64,000 nucleotides of DNA from Burkholderiaceae bacterium (GTDB taxonomy: Bacteria > Pseudomonadota > Gammaproteobacteria > Burkholderiales > Burkholderiaceae_C), in assembly GCA_030695205.1 (NCBI GenBank), contig JAUYTN010000047.1:1-64000 (forward strand). The letters are read 5' to 3'. How positions within the stretch are numbered: position 1 is the first letter of the stretch; every line of letters begins with the position of its first letter. The translations under genes were made by a program, and so were the position numbers. Shown here piece after piece: positions 17,516 through 28,115 of this stretch. The notes below the pieces were generated by a model. The model was given only the letters and a program-made list of their open reading frames with translations. It was not told the origin of the DNA and did no database searches.

Positions 17516-17544
17516 ACGTCTGACTGCAGCAGGCAGGCAGACGT
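17516..17544. promoter_or_regulatory. Inverted repeat in the acs/yqhA-like divergent region
   Basis: ACGTCTG (17516-17522) and CAGACGT (17538-17544) are perfect inverted repeats with a 15-nt spacer. They lie about 60 nt upstream of acs and 150 nt upstream of the YqhA-like gene. This could be a regulator site or an RNA hairpin; nothing in the window tells which. Confidence 0.3.
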
Positions 17545-17693
17545 GCTGGCAACCCCCCAACAGGCCTTCCAAGCGGACACATGGCAGCAGGCCCAGGCAC
17601 CTACAATTCGCGGCGCATCGTCACACAGCTGCGGCCCGTTGGCGCACCATGTCCGCGCGGCACTGTCACCCGTTTCGCACACCTGCAACCCCA

Positions 17694-18290
17694 ATGACCT
17701 CCACCCCACCTCCACCAGCTGCCATGCGCACCCTGCCACGCATCATCTTTGCCAGCCGCTGGCTGCAGCTGCCCCTGTATCTGGGCCTGATTGCGGCACA
17801 AGGGGTGTATGTGGTGCATTTTCTGATCGAATTGCTGCACCTGATTGAGGCGGCCTTTGGTAGCCAAACCGCGCTGCAGTCGCTGATCAACAGCATTGGC
17901 TACAAATCAGATATCCAAATCGTTCAGCTCAATGAGACCATCATCATGCTGGTGGTGTTGGCCCTGATTGATGTGGTCATGATCTCCAACCTGCTCATCA
18001 TGGTGATTGTTGGCGGCTACGAAACGTTCGTCAGCCGCCTGGACCTAGACAACCACCCCGACCAACCCGAGTGGCTGAGCCACGTCAACGCATCGGTCCT
18101 CAAGGTCAAGCTGGCGATGGCCATCATTGGCATTTCCTCCATCCATCTGCTCAAGACTTTCATCAACGCCGCCAACTACGATGTCAAGGTACTGATGTGG
18201 CAAACCATCATTCACGTGGTCTTCCTGCTGAGTGCAGTGGCCATTGCGTACACCGACAAATTGCTCACGAGCAACCAGAAATCTCACTGA
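17694..18290 (+). CDS. YqhA/UPF0114-family membrane protein
   Basis: A 198-residue inner-membrane protein with four hydrophobic helices (about residues 25-50, 80-100, 140-160 and 175-190). The phrases [14 protein letters not shown] and [17 protein letters not shown] match the TIGR00645/YqhA family of unknown function. The ATG at 17694 and an ATG ten codons later are both possible starts, and neither has a strong ribosome site. A -10-like TACAAT lies at 17602. It precedes the fumarase gene by 37 nt and may be co-transcribed. Confidence 0.85.
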   Translation: MTSTPPPPAAMRTLPRIIFASRWLQLPLYLGLIAAQGVYVVHFLIELLHLIEAAFGSQTALQSLINSIGYKSDIQIVQLNETIIMLVVLALIDVVMISNLLIMVIVGGYETFVSRLDLDNHPDQPEWLSHVNASVLKVKLAMAIIGISSIHLLKTFINAANYDVKVLMWQTIIHVVFLLSAVAIAYTDKLLTSNQKSH

Positions 18291-18327
18291 CCTTGTTTGC
18301 CTTTCCACCTCGACCAGGAGCACAACC

Positions 18328-19878
18328 ATGTCCACCATTCGCCAAGCCGACCTCGTTGAATCCATTGCAGCGGCCCTGCAGTACATCAGCTACTACCACC
18401 CTGCCGACTACATTGCCCACCTGGCAGCAGCCTACGAGCAAGAGCAGTCTCCCGCTGCGAAAGACGCCATTGCGCAGATTCTGACCAACAGCAAGATGAG
18501 CGCCACCGGCCACCGTCCAATCTGCCAGGACACCGGCATCGTCAACGTCTTCCTGAAGGTAGGAATGAACGTACGCTGGGAAGGCTTCACCGGCAGCCTG
18601 GACGACGCCATCAACGAGGGTGTTCGCCAGGGCTACAACCACCCAGACAACACCCTGCGCGCCAGCGTGGTGGCGGACCCCCAGTTCGAACGTAAGAACA
18701 CCAAAGACAACACACCCGCGGTGATCTTTACCGAAATTGTGCCTGGCGACACCCTGGAAGTGACAGTGGCAGCCAAAGGTGGCGGCTCTGAAAACAAGAG
18801 CAAGATGGTCATGCTCAACCCCGGCGACAGCGTGGTGGACTGGGTACTGAAAACCGTCCCAACCATGGGTGCTGGCTGGTGCCCCCCAGGCATGCTGGGC
18901 ATAGGCATCGGTGGAACCGCCGAGAAGGCCGTGCTCATGGCCAAAGAAAGCCTGATGGACGACCTGGACATGCACGCACTGCAGGCCAAAGCACGCGCGG
19001 GCTCACCGCTGAGCAACACCGAAGCGCTGCGGCTGGAGCTGCATGAAAAGGTCAACGCACTGGGCATTGGCGCTCAGGGCCTGGGTGGCCTGACCACGGT
19101 CCTGGACGTCAAAATCAAGATGTACCCCACCCACGCCGCCAGCAAACCGGTGGCCATGATCCCCAACTGCGCGGCTACCCGTCACGCCCATTTTGTGATG
19201 GACGGCAGCGGACCAGTCTACCTGGACCCACCCAGCCTGGACCTGTGGCCCAAAGTGGACTGGACACCCAACACCCAAACCAGCAAGCGGGTGGACCTCA
19301 ACACACTGACCAAGGCCGAGGTGGCCAGCTGGAAGCCCGGCGACACCCTGTTGCTCAACGGCAAGATGCTGACCGGGCGTGACGCAGCCCACAAACGCAT
19401 CAAAGACATGCTGGCCAAGGGCGAGCCACTGCCCGTGGACTTCACCAACCGGGTCATTTACTACGTGGGGCCTGTGGATCCTGTCGGCGACGAAGCGGTC
19501 GGCCCCGCCGGCCCCACCACCGCCACCCGCATGGACGGATTCACCGAGATGATGCTGGCCCAGACCGGACTCATCTCCATGGTGGGCAAGGCCGAGCGCG
19601 GCCCAGTCGCCATTGAAGCCATCAAGAAGCACAAGTCTGCCTACCTAATGGCGGTGGGTGGCGCTGCCTACCTGGTCTCCAAAGCCATCAAAGCCGCCAA
19701 AGTGGTGGGTTTTGCCGACCTCGGCATGGAAGCCATCTATGAATTCGACGTGGAGGACATGCCCGTGACAGTCGCTGTGGACGCGGGCGGCACCAGCGCT
19801 CACATCACAGGCCCTGCCGAATGGCAACAGCGGATTGCCAGCGGCGAGTTCAAAGGCATTGCCATTGGTCAAGGCTGA
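18328..19878 (+). CDS. Fumarate hydratase, class I (iron-sulfur)
   Basis: A 516-residue class I fumarase that interconverts fumarate and malate using a labile 4Fe-4S cluster. The N- and C-terminal class I domains are both present. Motifs include RPICQDTGI (a cluster cysteine), IPNCAATRHAHF, the AVGGAAYL region and DAGGTSAH near the end. The ATG at 18328 has AGGAG upstream; the frame is open 32 codons further back into the YqhA-like gene. The glutamate racemase gene starts 16 nt downstream. Confidence 0.94.
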   Translation: MSTIRQADLVESIAAALQYISYYHPADYIAHLAAAYEQEQSPAAKDAIAQILTNSKMSATGHRPICQDTGIVNVFLKVGMNVRWEGFTGSLDDAINEGVRQGYNHPDNTLRASVVADPQFERKNTKDNTPAVIFTEIVPGDTLEVTVAAKGGGSENKSKMVMLNPGDSVVDWVLKTVPTMGAGWCPPGMLGIGIGGTAEKAVLMAKESLMDDLDMHALQAKARAGSPLSNTEALRLELHEKVNALGIGAQGLGGLTTVLDVKIKMYPTHAASKPVAMIPNCAATRHAHFVMDGSGPVYLDPPSLDLWPKVDWTPNTQTSKRVDLNTLTKAEVASWKPGDTLLLNGKMLTGRDAAHKRIKDMLAKGEPLPVDFTNRVIYYVGPVDPVGDEAVGPAGPTTATRMDGFTEMMLAQTGLISMVGKAERGPVAIEAIKKHKSAYLMAVGGAAYLVSKAIKAAKVVGFADLGMEAIYEFDVEDMPVTVAVDAGGTSAHITGPAEWQQRIASGEFKGIAIGQG

Positions 19879-19894
19879 AGCTGGAGCCACCGGC

Positions 19895-20824
<930 letters not shown>

Positions 20825-21448
20825 GCCCCTGGGTGGCTTGCCCAGCTGCATGGAGTTCACCAAGGCATCAAAGCGGTTGGTGAAGAGCTGGTCAATGGCG
20901 TGAACCACAGGGTCAAGCTCGGAGGCCTCGAAGTGGCGCTCCATCAGGTGGCTGACGTCCCGCACCAACATGTCGCGCTGCACCTGCAGAATAGCCGCCG
21001 GCGTGGGACCCACGAAACACATCATGAAGTCGTCGCGGGACTCCTCGTCCTCGGCGCCTTCGTCGTCCTCGTCGAACGCTGCGTCATAGAACGACACCTC
21101 GATGGGCGCACCGGCAGCGGCAATGTCGTTCAGCCCCATACAGGCCTCTTCCACCGCCTGGCGGAAGTCGTCATCACCCGACACCGTCCAGCACATCTGG
21201 AGCACATGTTCCTTGGCATTGAATCGGATACCAGGCTCTTCTTCGTACGAGCTGCGAGCCGCCTGGGCCAGCGACTTGGCCCCGACATACGTCCACAAGG
21301 GTTTGAGGGCCTCTTGTACTTGGGCCAGCACCACATCGGAGCGCAATGGAACATCGCCGTGGACATGAATTTCAAAAGGAGCGCTGTACATGGTGGCCTG
21401 TCTCTGTAGAACCTGACGGCAAGGCGCCAGGGGAGGAGGTTGAATGGT

Positions 21449-21541
21449 TGGTGCCTCGAACCGGGGTCGAACCGGTACGCCCCTTTTCAGGAAAGCGGCG
21501 GATTTTAAGTCCGCTGTGTCTACCAATTTCACCATCGAGGC
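21449..21541 (-). tRNA. tRNA-Leu (anticodon TAA)
   Basis: The minus strand folds as a 93-nt class II tRNA with encoded CCA. The acceptor GCCTCGA pairs with TCGAGGC, the anticodon loop is CTTAAAA, the variable arm is long and the T-loop is GGTTCGACC. Third tRNA of the Gly-Cys-Leu cluster. Confidence 0.96.
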
Positions 21542-21609
21542 GTACGACATATTGTTGAACAAAAACGCCCCGCGAACAGTTGCTGCGGGGCGCGTTTGCA
21601 CAAAACATT

Positions 21610-21683
21610 TGGAGGCGCGGCCCGGAGTCGAACCGGGCTGATCGGATTTGCAATCCGGTGCATAACCGCTTTGCTACCGCGCC
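21610..21683 (-). tRNA. tRNA-Cys (anticodon GCA)
   Basis: A 74-nt tRNA on the minus strand with encoded CCA. The acceptor GGCGCGG pairs with CCGCGCC, the anticodon loop is ATTGCAA and the T-arm contains GGTTCGACTCC. Confidence 0.96.
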
Positions 21684-21744
21684 AGAAATTTTCCATGCCA
21701 GGAAAATTCACAAAAAAGGGAAGCGTGTGCTTCCCTGTCGAAAC

Positions 21745-21820
21745 TGGAGCGGGAAACGAGATTCGAACTCGCGACCTCAACCTTGGCAAGGTTGCGCTCT
21801 ACCAACTGAGCTATTCCCGC
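21745..21820 (-). tRNA. tRNA-Gly (anticodon GCC)
   Basis: A 76-nt tRNA on the minus strand with encoded CCA. The acceptor GCGGGAA pairs with TTCCCGC, the anticodon loop is CTTGCCA and the T-arm contains GAGTTCGAATCTC. First tRNA of the cluster, just behind a TATAAT box. Confidence 0.96.
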
Positions 21821-21860
21821 ATGTGCTGAACGATGTTTTGACGTCGTTTGCAAGCCCTGG

Positions 21861-21866
21861 ATTATA
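21861..21866 (-). promoter_or_regulatory. -10 box of the Gly-Cys-Leu tRNA operon
   Basis: A perfect TATAAT on the minus strand lies about 40 nt before tRNA-Gly, between it and the end of lon. No -35 box is obvious at 17 nt. Confidence 0.6.
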
Positions 21867-21909
21867 GAACAAAAAAACGCACCACCGACCCAACAGCGCA
21901 CATTTGAGG

Positions 21910-24342
21910 TCAGTGTGGGCGCTGGTCGCGTGTGGGCAGGGCTGGCTTCTCCACCACCACCGCTTCGGGTGCTGGCACATCATCGTCTACCAGGGCAACA
22001 GGGGCTCTCTCCAGGGCGATGTCCAACACCTTGTCAATCCAGCGGACCGGGACGATGTCAACCGCCGCCTTCACCGCGTCAGGAATATCGGCCAGGTCTT
22101 TGACGTTCTCCTCCGGAATCAGCACCGTCTTGATGCCACCGCGAAGCGCAGCCAGCAGCTTTTCCTTCAATCCACCAATACCGGTCACCTCACCGCGCAG
22201 GGTGATTTCACCCGTCATGGCGACATCGCTGCGCACCGGTATGCCGGTCATGGCCGACACCAGGGCCGTCGCCATCGCTGCCCCGGCGCTCGGGCCGTCC
22301 TTGGGTGTCGCCCCATCGGGCACGTGGATGTGCAGATCGCGCTTTTCGAACCACTCGTCCTTGATCCCCAGCGCGCGTGCCCGGCTGCGGATGACGGTAC
22401 GCGCGGCCTCCACCGACTCCTTCATCACGTCGCCCAAGGATCCGGTGCGGGTGATGACACCCTTGCCAGGCATCAGCGCGGCCTCGATGGTGAGCAGGTC
22501 GCCGCCCACCTCAGTCCAGGCCAAACCGACCACCTGCCCCACCTGGTTTTGCTGCTCGGCGCGGCCGTAGGTGAACTTGCGCACACCCAGGAAATCGTTG
22601 AGGTTGTCGGCATCCACCGTCACCTGTGGCTGGTACTTCTTCAGCAGCAGACCCTTGACCACCTTGCGGCAGATTTTGGAGATCTCGCGCTCCAGCGACC
22701 GGACACCCGCCTCACGGGTGTAGTAACGAACAATGTCCCGCAGCGCTGCCTCGGTCACCTCCATCTCGCCGGGCTTGAGGCCGTTGTTCTCGATCTGCTT
22801 GGGCAGCAGGTACTTGAGGGCGATGTTGGTCTTTTCATCCTCGGTGTAACCGCTCAGCCGAATGACCTCCATGCGGTCAAGCAAGGCCGATGGAATATTC
22901 ATGGAGTTGGACGTGGCCACAAACATCACATCGCTGAGGTCAAAGTCGAGCTCGACGTAGTGGTCGCCGAAGGTGTGGTTCTGTTCGGGGTCCAACACCT
23001 CCAACAGCGCGCTGGACGGGTCACCCCGGAAATCGGTGCCCAGCTTGTCGATCTCGTCCAACAGAAACAGAGGATTGCGCGCGCCCACCTTGGTCAGGCT
23101 TTGCAACACCTTGCCCGGCAACGCACCGATGTAGGTGCGGCGATGACCACGGATCTCGGCCTCGTCGCGCATGCCCCCCAATGCCATGCGGACGTACTTG
23201 CGTCCAGTGGCCTTGGCGATGGATTGACCAAGAGATGTCTTGCCAACCCCAGGCGGGCCCACCAGACACAGAATGGGCGCTTTGAGCTTGTCCACCCGCT
23301 GCTGCACCGCCAAATACTCAAGAATGCGGTCCTTGACTTTTTCAAGGCCGTGGTGGTCCTGGTTGAGCACATCCTCTGCAAGCTTCAGGTCATGTTTGAC
23401 CTTGGTTTTTTTGCTCCAAGGCAAGGCGGTCAACACATCGATGTAGTTTCTGACCACCGTGGCTTCTGCCGACATGGGCGACATGAGCTTGAGTTTTTTC
23501 AACTCGGCCTCGGCCTTGCGGCGGGCTTCGGCGGGCATTTTGGCCAGCTTGATCTTTTTTTCAATTTCGTCGAGGTCGCTGCCCTCTTCGCCTTCACCCA
23601 ACTCTTTCTGGATGGCCTTGACCTGCTCATTCAGGTAAAAATCGCGCTGATTTTTCTCCATCTGCCGCTTGACGCGGCCCCGGATTTTTTTGTCCACCGC
23701 CAGGATGTCCACTTCGCGCTCAAGCTGCTGAAACAGGTTGGCCAAGCGCTCACTCACAGGTGCCAGGTCCAGCACCTCTTGCTTGAGTTCCAGCTTCAGG
23801 GGCAGATGGGCGGCGATGGTGTCCGCCAGCCGACCCGGATCGTCAATGCTGGCAATCGAAGTGAGTATCTCGGATGGGATTTTTTTGTTCAGCTTGACGT
23901 ACTGGTCAAACTGCTGCATGACCGCCCGGCGAAGCGCTTCGATCTCATTGGTTTGTCCCGCAGGATCCGCGTCCTCCGGAGCTATTGGCAGGGCATCGGC
24001 TGAAAAATGGGTGCTATGGTCCAGAACCGCACTGACTTTCGCCCGCTGCAGCCCCTCCACCAGAACCTTGACGGTGCCGTCGGGCAACTTGAGCAGCTGC
24101 AGGATGGTCGCGACGCAACCCATGTCAAACATGTCTGTCGCGGAAGGTTCATCTTTGGCTGCTGCCTTCTGGGCCACCAGCATGATGCGACGCTCGGACT
24201 CCATGGCCACTTCCAGGGCCTTGATGCTTTTGGGTCGGCCCACAAACAACGGAATCACCATGTGGGGGAAAACCACCACGTCACGCAGGGGCAACAGCGG
24301 CAGCTCCACAGGTTCGCTGGGCAGTATTTTGTTTCCAGACAT
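21910..24342 (-). CDS. lon: ATP-dependent protease La
   Basis: An 810-residue cytoplasmic AAA+ serine protease that degrades misfolded and regulatory proteins. Domains in order are the N-terminal substrate-binding domain (LPLLPLRDVVVFPHMVIPLFVGR), a coiled-coil middle region, the AAA+ module with Walker A GPPGVGKTS, and the protease domain. The catalytic Ser685 is in KDGPSAGAAM and the catalytic Lys in GGLKEKLLAA. It is the last gene of the tig-clpP-clpX-lon series. A small palindrome GAGTTCAACTC sits in the 40-nt gap after clpX. Confidence 0.97.
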   Translation of the reverse strand: MSGNKILPSEPVELPLLPLRDVVVFPHMVIPLFVGRPKSIKALEVAMESERRIMLVAQKAAAKDEPSATDMFDMGCVATILQLLKLPDGTVKVLVEGLQRAKVSAVLDHSTHFSADALPIAPEDADPAGQTNEIEALRRAVMQQFDQYVKLNKKIPSEILTSIASIDDPGRLADTIAAHLPLKLELKQEVLDLAPVSERLANLFQQLEREVDILAVDKKIRGRVKRQMEKNQRDFYLNEQVKAIQKELGEGEEGSDLDEIEKKIKLAKMPAEARRKAEAELKKLKLMSPMSAEATVVRNYIDVLTALPWSKKTKVKHDLKLAEDVLNQDHHGLEKVKDRILEYLAVQQRVDKLKAPILCLVGPPGVGKTSLGQSIAKATGRKYVRMALGGMRDEAEIRGHRRTYIGALPGKVLQSLTKVGARNPLFLLDEIDKLGTDFRGDPSSALLEVLDPEQNHTFGDHYVELDFDLSDVMFVATSNSMNIPSALLDRMEVIRLSGYTEDEKTNIALKYLLPKQIENNGLKPGEMEVTEAALRDIVRYYTREAGVRSLEREISKICRKVVKGLLLKKYQPQVTVDADNLNDFLGVRKFTYGRAEQQNQVGQVVGLAWTEVGGDLLTIEAALMPGKGVITRTGSLGDVMKESVEAARTVIRSRARALGIKDEWFEKRDLHIHVPDGATPKDGPSAGAAMATALVSAMTGIPVRSDVAMTGEITLRGEVTGIGGLKEKLLAALRGGIKTVLIPEENVKDLADIPDAVKAAVDIVPVRWIDKVLDIALERAPVALVDDDVPAPEAVVVEKPALPTRDQRPH

Positions 24343-24382
24343 ACAGATCTCTTTCTATGGAGTTGAACTCGACTGTTTGTCG

Positions 24383-25651
24383 TCAGGCCTGTTTGGCCAC
24401 TTCCCGATACACCAGCAACGGGGGCTTTCCGTCTTCAATGGTGGCTTCGTCCACCACCACCTTTTCCACGTTGGACGAACTGGGCAGATCGAACATGGTG
24501 TCGATCAGGGCCTGCTCCAGAATGGAACGCAGGCCGCGTGCCCCAGTCTTGCGCTTGAGGGCCTTTCGGGCAATGGCACGCAGCGCCGGCGGCCGCACAT
24601 CGAGCTCCACGCCTTCCAGGGCGATCAGTTTGGTGAACTGCTTGACGACCGCATTGCGCGGCTGAGTCAGAATCTCGACCAGCGCATCCTCCGTCAGTTC
24701 CTCCAGCGCAGCCACCACCGGCAGGCGACCCACCAGCTCAGGGATCAGGCCGAACTTGATCAGGTCTTCGGGCTCAATCACCTTGAAAGACTCGGAGATG
24801 CTGAGTGCCTTCTTGCTTCTGACGGCGGCACCAAAACCAATGCCCGAGGCCTCGGTCCTGTTTTCGACGATTTTCTCAATGCCTGCGAATGCACCGCCAC
24901 AAATGAAGAGAATGTTGGTGGTGTCCACCTGCAAAAAATCCTGGTTGGGGTGCTTGCGGCCACCCTGCGGTGGGATGGACGCCAGCGTCCCTTCCACCAT
25001 TTTCAGAAGGGCCTGCTGAACACCCTCACCGGACACATCACGGGTGATGGACGGGTTGTCGGACTTGCGGGTAATTTTGTCAATTTCGTCGATGTACACG
25101 ATGCCCCGCTGGGCCTTGGCCACGTCGTAGTCGCAAACCTGGAGCAGCTTGGCGATGATGTTTTCAACGTCTTCGCCCACATAGCCAGCCTCGGTCAGTG
25201 TGGTGGCATCCGCCATGACAAAGGGAACATTGAGCATGCGTGCCAGCGTCTGGGCCAGCAGGGTTTTGCCAGAACCGGTGGGGCCCACCAGCAAAATGTT
25301 GCTCTTGGCCAGCTCCACATCGTCTTTCTGGCCTTTTTCCTTTTGCTGCAACCGCTTGTAGTGGTTGTAGACCGCCACAGCCAATGCGCGCTTGGCCACT
25401 TCCTGGCCAATGACATAGTTGTCGAGGTTGTGTTTGATCTCAACCGGTGTGGGCATGCCGGCAGAGGCTGCAACCTCGGCGACATCCTTGTTCGGAAACT
25501 CGTCCCGAATGATGTCGTTGCACAAGTCAATGCACTCGTCGCAAATAAACACCGATGGACCGGCGATCAATTTCTTGACCTCGTGCTGACTCTTGCCACA
25601 GAACGAGCAATACAAGGTTTTTTCGCCTGAGGTGCCTTTTTTATCGGCCAT
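24383..25651 (-). CDS. clpX: ClpXP protease ATP-binding subunit
   Basis: A 422-residue AAA+ unfoldase that feeds substrates to ClpP. The N-terminal zinc-binding domain has four cysteines (CSFCGKS and CDECIDLC). Walker A is [11 protein letters not shown], and the ClpP-contacting IGF-type loop should lie near VRSKKALS. The ATG at 25651 is chosen for its AGGAAGTG site and the start [11 protein letters not shown]; the frame is open 18 codons further up. Confidence 0.97.
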   Translation of the reverse strand: MADKKGTSGEKTLYCSFCGKSQHEVKKLIAGPSVFICDECIDLCNDIIRDEFPNKDVAEVAASAGMPTPVEIKHNLDNYVIGQEVAKRALAVAVYNHYKRLQQKEKGQKDDVELAKSNILLVGPTGSGKTLLAQTLARMLNVPFVMADATTLTEAGYVGEDVENIIAKLLQVCDYDVAKAQRGIVYIDEIDKITRKSDNPSITRDVSGEGVQQALLKMVEGTLASIPPQGGRKHPNQDFLQVDTTNILFICGGAFAGIEKIVENRTEASGIGFGAAVRSKKALSISESFKVIEPEDLIKFGLIPELVGRLPVVAALEELTEDALVEILTQPRNAVVKQFTKLIALEGVELDVRPPALRAIARKALKRKTGARGLRSILEQALIDTMFDLPSSSNVEKVVVDEATIEDGKPPLLVYREVAKQA

Positions 25652-25758
25652 GAACACTTCCTGCACTAAACAAAACGCCCCCGGCGATCTGCACGGGGGA
25701 CTCACTCAAACCGACCGGGTCTTGCTCGCACAAGGACCGGCAGGACGTATGGCTGCTC

Positions 25759-26376
25759 TCAGGCAACGGCACCGCGCTTGTCAATGACCTTGTCCACCAG
25801 TCCATAAGCCATGGCTTCCTGAGCAGCCATGAAGTAGTCGCGCTCCGTGTCGCGCTCGATTTTCTCCAGGGGCTGACCGGTGCGCTCGGCCAGCACACGG
25901 TTCAAATCGCCGCGCAGGCGAAGAATCTCCCGCGCATGGATCTCAATGTCGGTGGCCTGGCCTTGGGTTCCACCCAGTGGCTGATGGATCATGACGCGAG
26001 AATTGGGCAGACAAAAACGCTTGCCTTTGGCGCCTGCTGCCAACAAAAAGGCTCCCATACTCGCCGCCATGCCCATACACAGGGTGGACACATCGGGCTT
26101 GATGAAGTTCATGGTGTCGAAAATTGCCATGCCAGCGCTGACAGACCCACCGGGTGAGTTGATATAGAAAGAGATGTCCTTGTCGGGGTTCTCGCTTTCC
26201 AGAAACAGCAGCTGGGCCACCACCAGGTTGGCACTTTGGTCATTGACCGGGCCCACCAGAAACACCACCCGCTCCTTGAGCAAGCGGGAATAAATGTCAT
26301 AGGCCCGCTCACCGCGGCCAGATTGCTCGATCACCATGGGGACCATGCCCAAAGCCTGCGTATCAAGTGCGCTCAT
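25759..26376 (-). CDS. clpP: ATP-dependent Clp protease proteolytic subunit
   Basis: A 205-residue serine protease subunit forming the tetradecameric chamber of ClpXP. The catalytic triad is Ser106 (GMAASMGAF), His131 (VMIHQPLGG) and Asp180 (TERDYF). The short N-terminus is expected to be processed. A GGAGT site precedes the ATG. clpX follows after 107 nt. Confidence 0.97.
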   Translation of the reverse strand: MSALDTQALGMVPMVIEQSGRGERAYDIYSRLLKERVVFLVGPVNDQSANLVVAQLLFLESENPDKDISFYINSPGGSVSAGMAIFDTMNFIKPDVSTLCMGMAASMGAFLLAAGAKGKRFCLPNSRVMIHQPLGGTQGQATDIEIHAREILRLRGDLNRVLAERTGQPLEKIERDTERDYFMAAQEAMAYGLVDKVIDKRGAVA

Positions 26377-26411
26377 CGGTACTCCATTTACTCAAAGTTG
26401 TACTTTAACCA

Positions 26412-26442
26412 TTTATCCACGGCCAGATGACGTGGGGGTCAA
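26412..26442 (-). promoter_or_regulatory. Candidate promoter of clpP
   Basis: On the minus strand, CTTGACCCCC (TTGACC at 26437-26442) is followed after 17-19 nt by TGGATA/GATAAA (26412-26419). The transcript would start about 30 nt before clpP. The CTTGA and C-rich context also recalls heat-shock promoters, but a sigma-32 -10 motif is not clear. Confidence 0.45.
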
Positions 26443-26463
26443 GGGATCCATTGCAAGTCAAAC

Positions 26464-26501
26464 GAATGAAAAAGGCAGCTGTCAAGCTGCCTTTTTCATT
26501 C
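26464..26501. terminator. Bidirectional terminator between tig and clpP
   Basis: GAATGAAAAAGGCAGCT pairs with AGCTGCCTTTTTCATTC, leaving a very short loop. It lies 45 nt after the tig stop, so clpP probably depends largely on its own promoter. Confidence 0.85.
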
Positions 26502-26545
26502 AGGGGCACAAAGCCTCTGCACACCCATCTCTGGGTGCGAATCCA

Positions 26546-27856
26546 TCAGCCTTGTCCCATCAGCTCATCAAAGCCGATCGCCTTGTCAACCACCTTGGCG
26601 GTGGCCATGACGTATTCGGCGACATTGTTTTCAATGACGATGGCCTCGACTTCTGCCATGCGACGGTCGTCGCTGGTGTACCAGCGAACCACATCGGCCG
26701 GCTTCTCGTAGGAAGCAGCCAACTCGGTGATGTGCGCCTTGATCTGCTCGGGCTTCGCATGCAAGCCATTGGCTCGGACCAGCTCGGCCACCACCAACCC
26801 CAGGCGGACACGGCGCTCGGCCTGCTCGGTGAATATCTCCTCCGGAATCGGGGCGGTATCGGCATCCTTGATGCCACGCTGCTTCAAATCGGCGCGGGCA
26901 CCCTGTACCAGTCGCTCGACCTCGGACTTGACGCTGGACTTAGGCAGGTCGAGCGCGGCCTTGGCCACCAGAGCATCCATCACTGCTTGCTTGTTGCGGG
27001 CCTGCAAACGGAACTTGACCTCGCGCTCCAGGTTTTTGCGGATGTCGGCGCGCAAACCCTCGACGGTACCGCCCTCGATGCCCAGCGACTTGGCAAACGC
27101 CTCGTTCACTTCCGGCAGGTGTGCCGCCTCGATTTTGTTCACAGTGACCAGAAAGTCGGCGGTTTTACCGGCCACGTCTTTGCCGTGGTAGTCCTCTGGG
27201 AAGCTCAGGGGAAAGGTCTTGCTCTCGCCAAGCTTCATGCCGCGAACAGCGTTTTCGAACTCGGTCAGCATCTGGCCTTCGCCCACCAGAAACTGGAAGC
27301 CTTCCGCTTTGCCTCCGGCAAACGGCTCACCGTCGATCTTGCCTTCGAAGTCGATGGTCACGCGGTCGCCGTCTTCGGCACCTGACTCGGCGGAGCGCTG
27401 TGCAAAGGTTCGGCGCTGCTTGCGCAGGATGTCCAGGGTTTTGTCGATGGCAGCGTCGCTGACCTCGGCCGTGACCTTTTCGATCTCGGCGGTATCCAGG
27501 CCTTCGATTTTGACGTCGGGGTACACCTCGAACTGGGCGTCAAACCACACTTCGCCTTCAGGTGCACCATCTTTTTCGGTGATGCTGGGCTGGCCTGCCA
27601 CACGCAGCTGCGCTTCATTGGCAGCAGCGGCAAAGGCTTCGCCGACTTTGTCGTTCATCACCTCGTAGTGCACCGAGTAGCCGTAGCGCTGGGCCACCAC
27701 ATTGAAGGGCACCTTGCCGGGACGGAAGCCGTCCATCTTGACTTGGCGGGCCATCTTTTTGAGGCGGGTTTCCACCTCGTTGGTGATGCTGCTCAGTGGC
27801 AACGACAGGGTGAGCTTGCGCTCCAGCTTTTCGAGGGTTTCAACAGTCACTGCCAT
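26546..27856 (-). CDS. tig: Trigger factor (ribosome-associated chaperone)
   Basis: A 436-residue chaperone with peptidyl-prolyl isomerase activity that binds nascent chains at the ribosomal exit tunnel. Domains are the N-terminal ribosome-binding domain with GFRPGKVPFNVV, the FKBP-type domain (about residues 150-245, DRVTIDFEGKIDGEPF) and the C-terminal helical arms. AAGGAGAT fixes the ATG at 27856; the frame is open into the tRNA-Leu further up. Confidence 0.97.
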   Translation of the reverse strand: MAVTVETLEKLERKLTLSLPLSSITNEVETRLKKMARQVKMDGFRPGKVPFNVVAQRYGYSVHYEVMNDKVGEAFAAAANEAQLRVAGQPSITEKDGAPEGEVWFDAQFEVYPDVKIEGLDTAEIEKVTAEVSDAAIDKTLDILRKQRRTFAQRSAESGAEDGDRVTIDFEGKIDGEPFAGGKAEGFQFLVGEGQMLTEFENAVRGMKLGESKTFPLSFPEDYHGKDVAGKTADFLVTVNKIEAAHLPEVNEAFAKSLGIEGGTVEGLRADIRKNLEREVKFRLQARNKQAVMDALVAKAALDLPKSSVKSEVERLVQGARADLKQRGIKDADTAPIPEEIFTEQAERRVRLGLVVAELVRANGLHAKPEQIKAHITELAASYEKPADVVRWYTSDDRRMAEVEAIVIENNVAEYVMATAKVVDKAIGFDELMGQG

Positions 27857-27920
27857 GGGATCTCCTTCGTGTGGGACAGGGCCGAGGGTCATGAAAGCCT
27901 CGGCCCCAAATGAATAAGGG

Positions 27921-28007
27921 TGGTGCGCGGGGGGGGACTCGAACCCCCACAGTGTTGCCACCGTCAGGACCTAAACCTGGTGCGTCTACCAATTTCGCCA
28001 CCCGCGC
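27921..28007 (-). tRNA. tRNA-Leu (anticodon TAG)
   Basis: An 87-nt class II tRNA on the minus strand with encoded CCA. The acceptor GCGCGGG pairs with CCCGCGC, the anticodon loop is GTTTAGG, and a long variable arm is present. It lies just ahead of tig. A TAGAAT (28074-28079, minus strand) is a plausible -10 box upstream. Confidence 0.96.
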
Positions 28008-28115
28008 ATGCACAAACCACTGCCGCCGCACCTGAGCTGGTCAGTGGCATTCTGCAAAAAAAAGCAACCGCACATTCTACCGTGCAGCAGCCACCCCGAC
28101 TGGCACCCACCGGGG

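Noticed and set aside
21372..21867. Several short frames over the three tRNA genes
   Set aside because: They overlap well-folded tRNAs on either strand and have no coding signal.
21904..25630. Long plus-strand open frames (699 and 630 codons) opposite lon and clpX
   Set aside because: They mirror well-conserved minus-strand genes, have no ribosome sites and show no domain.
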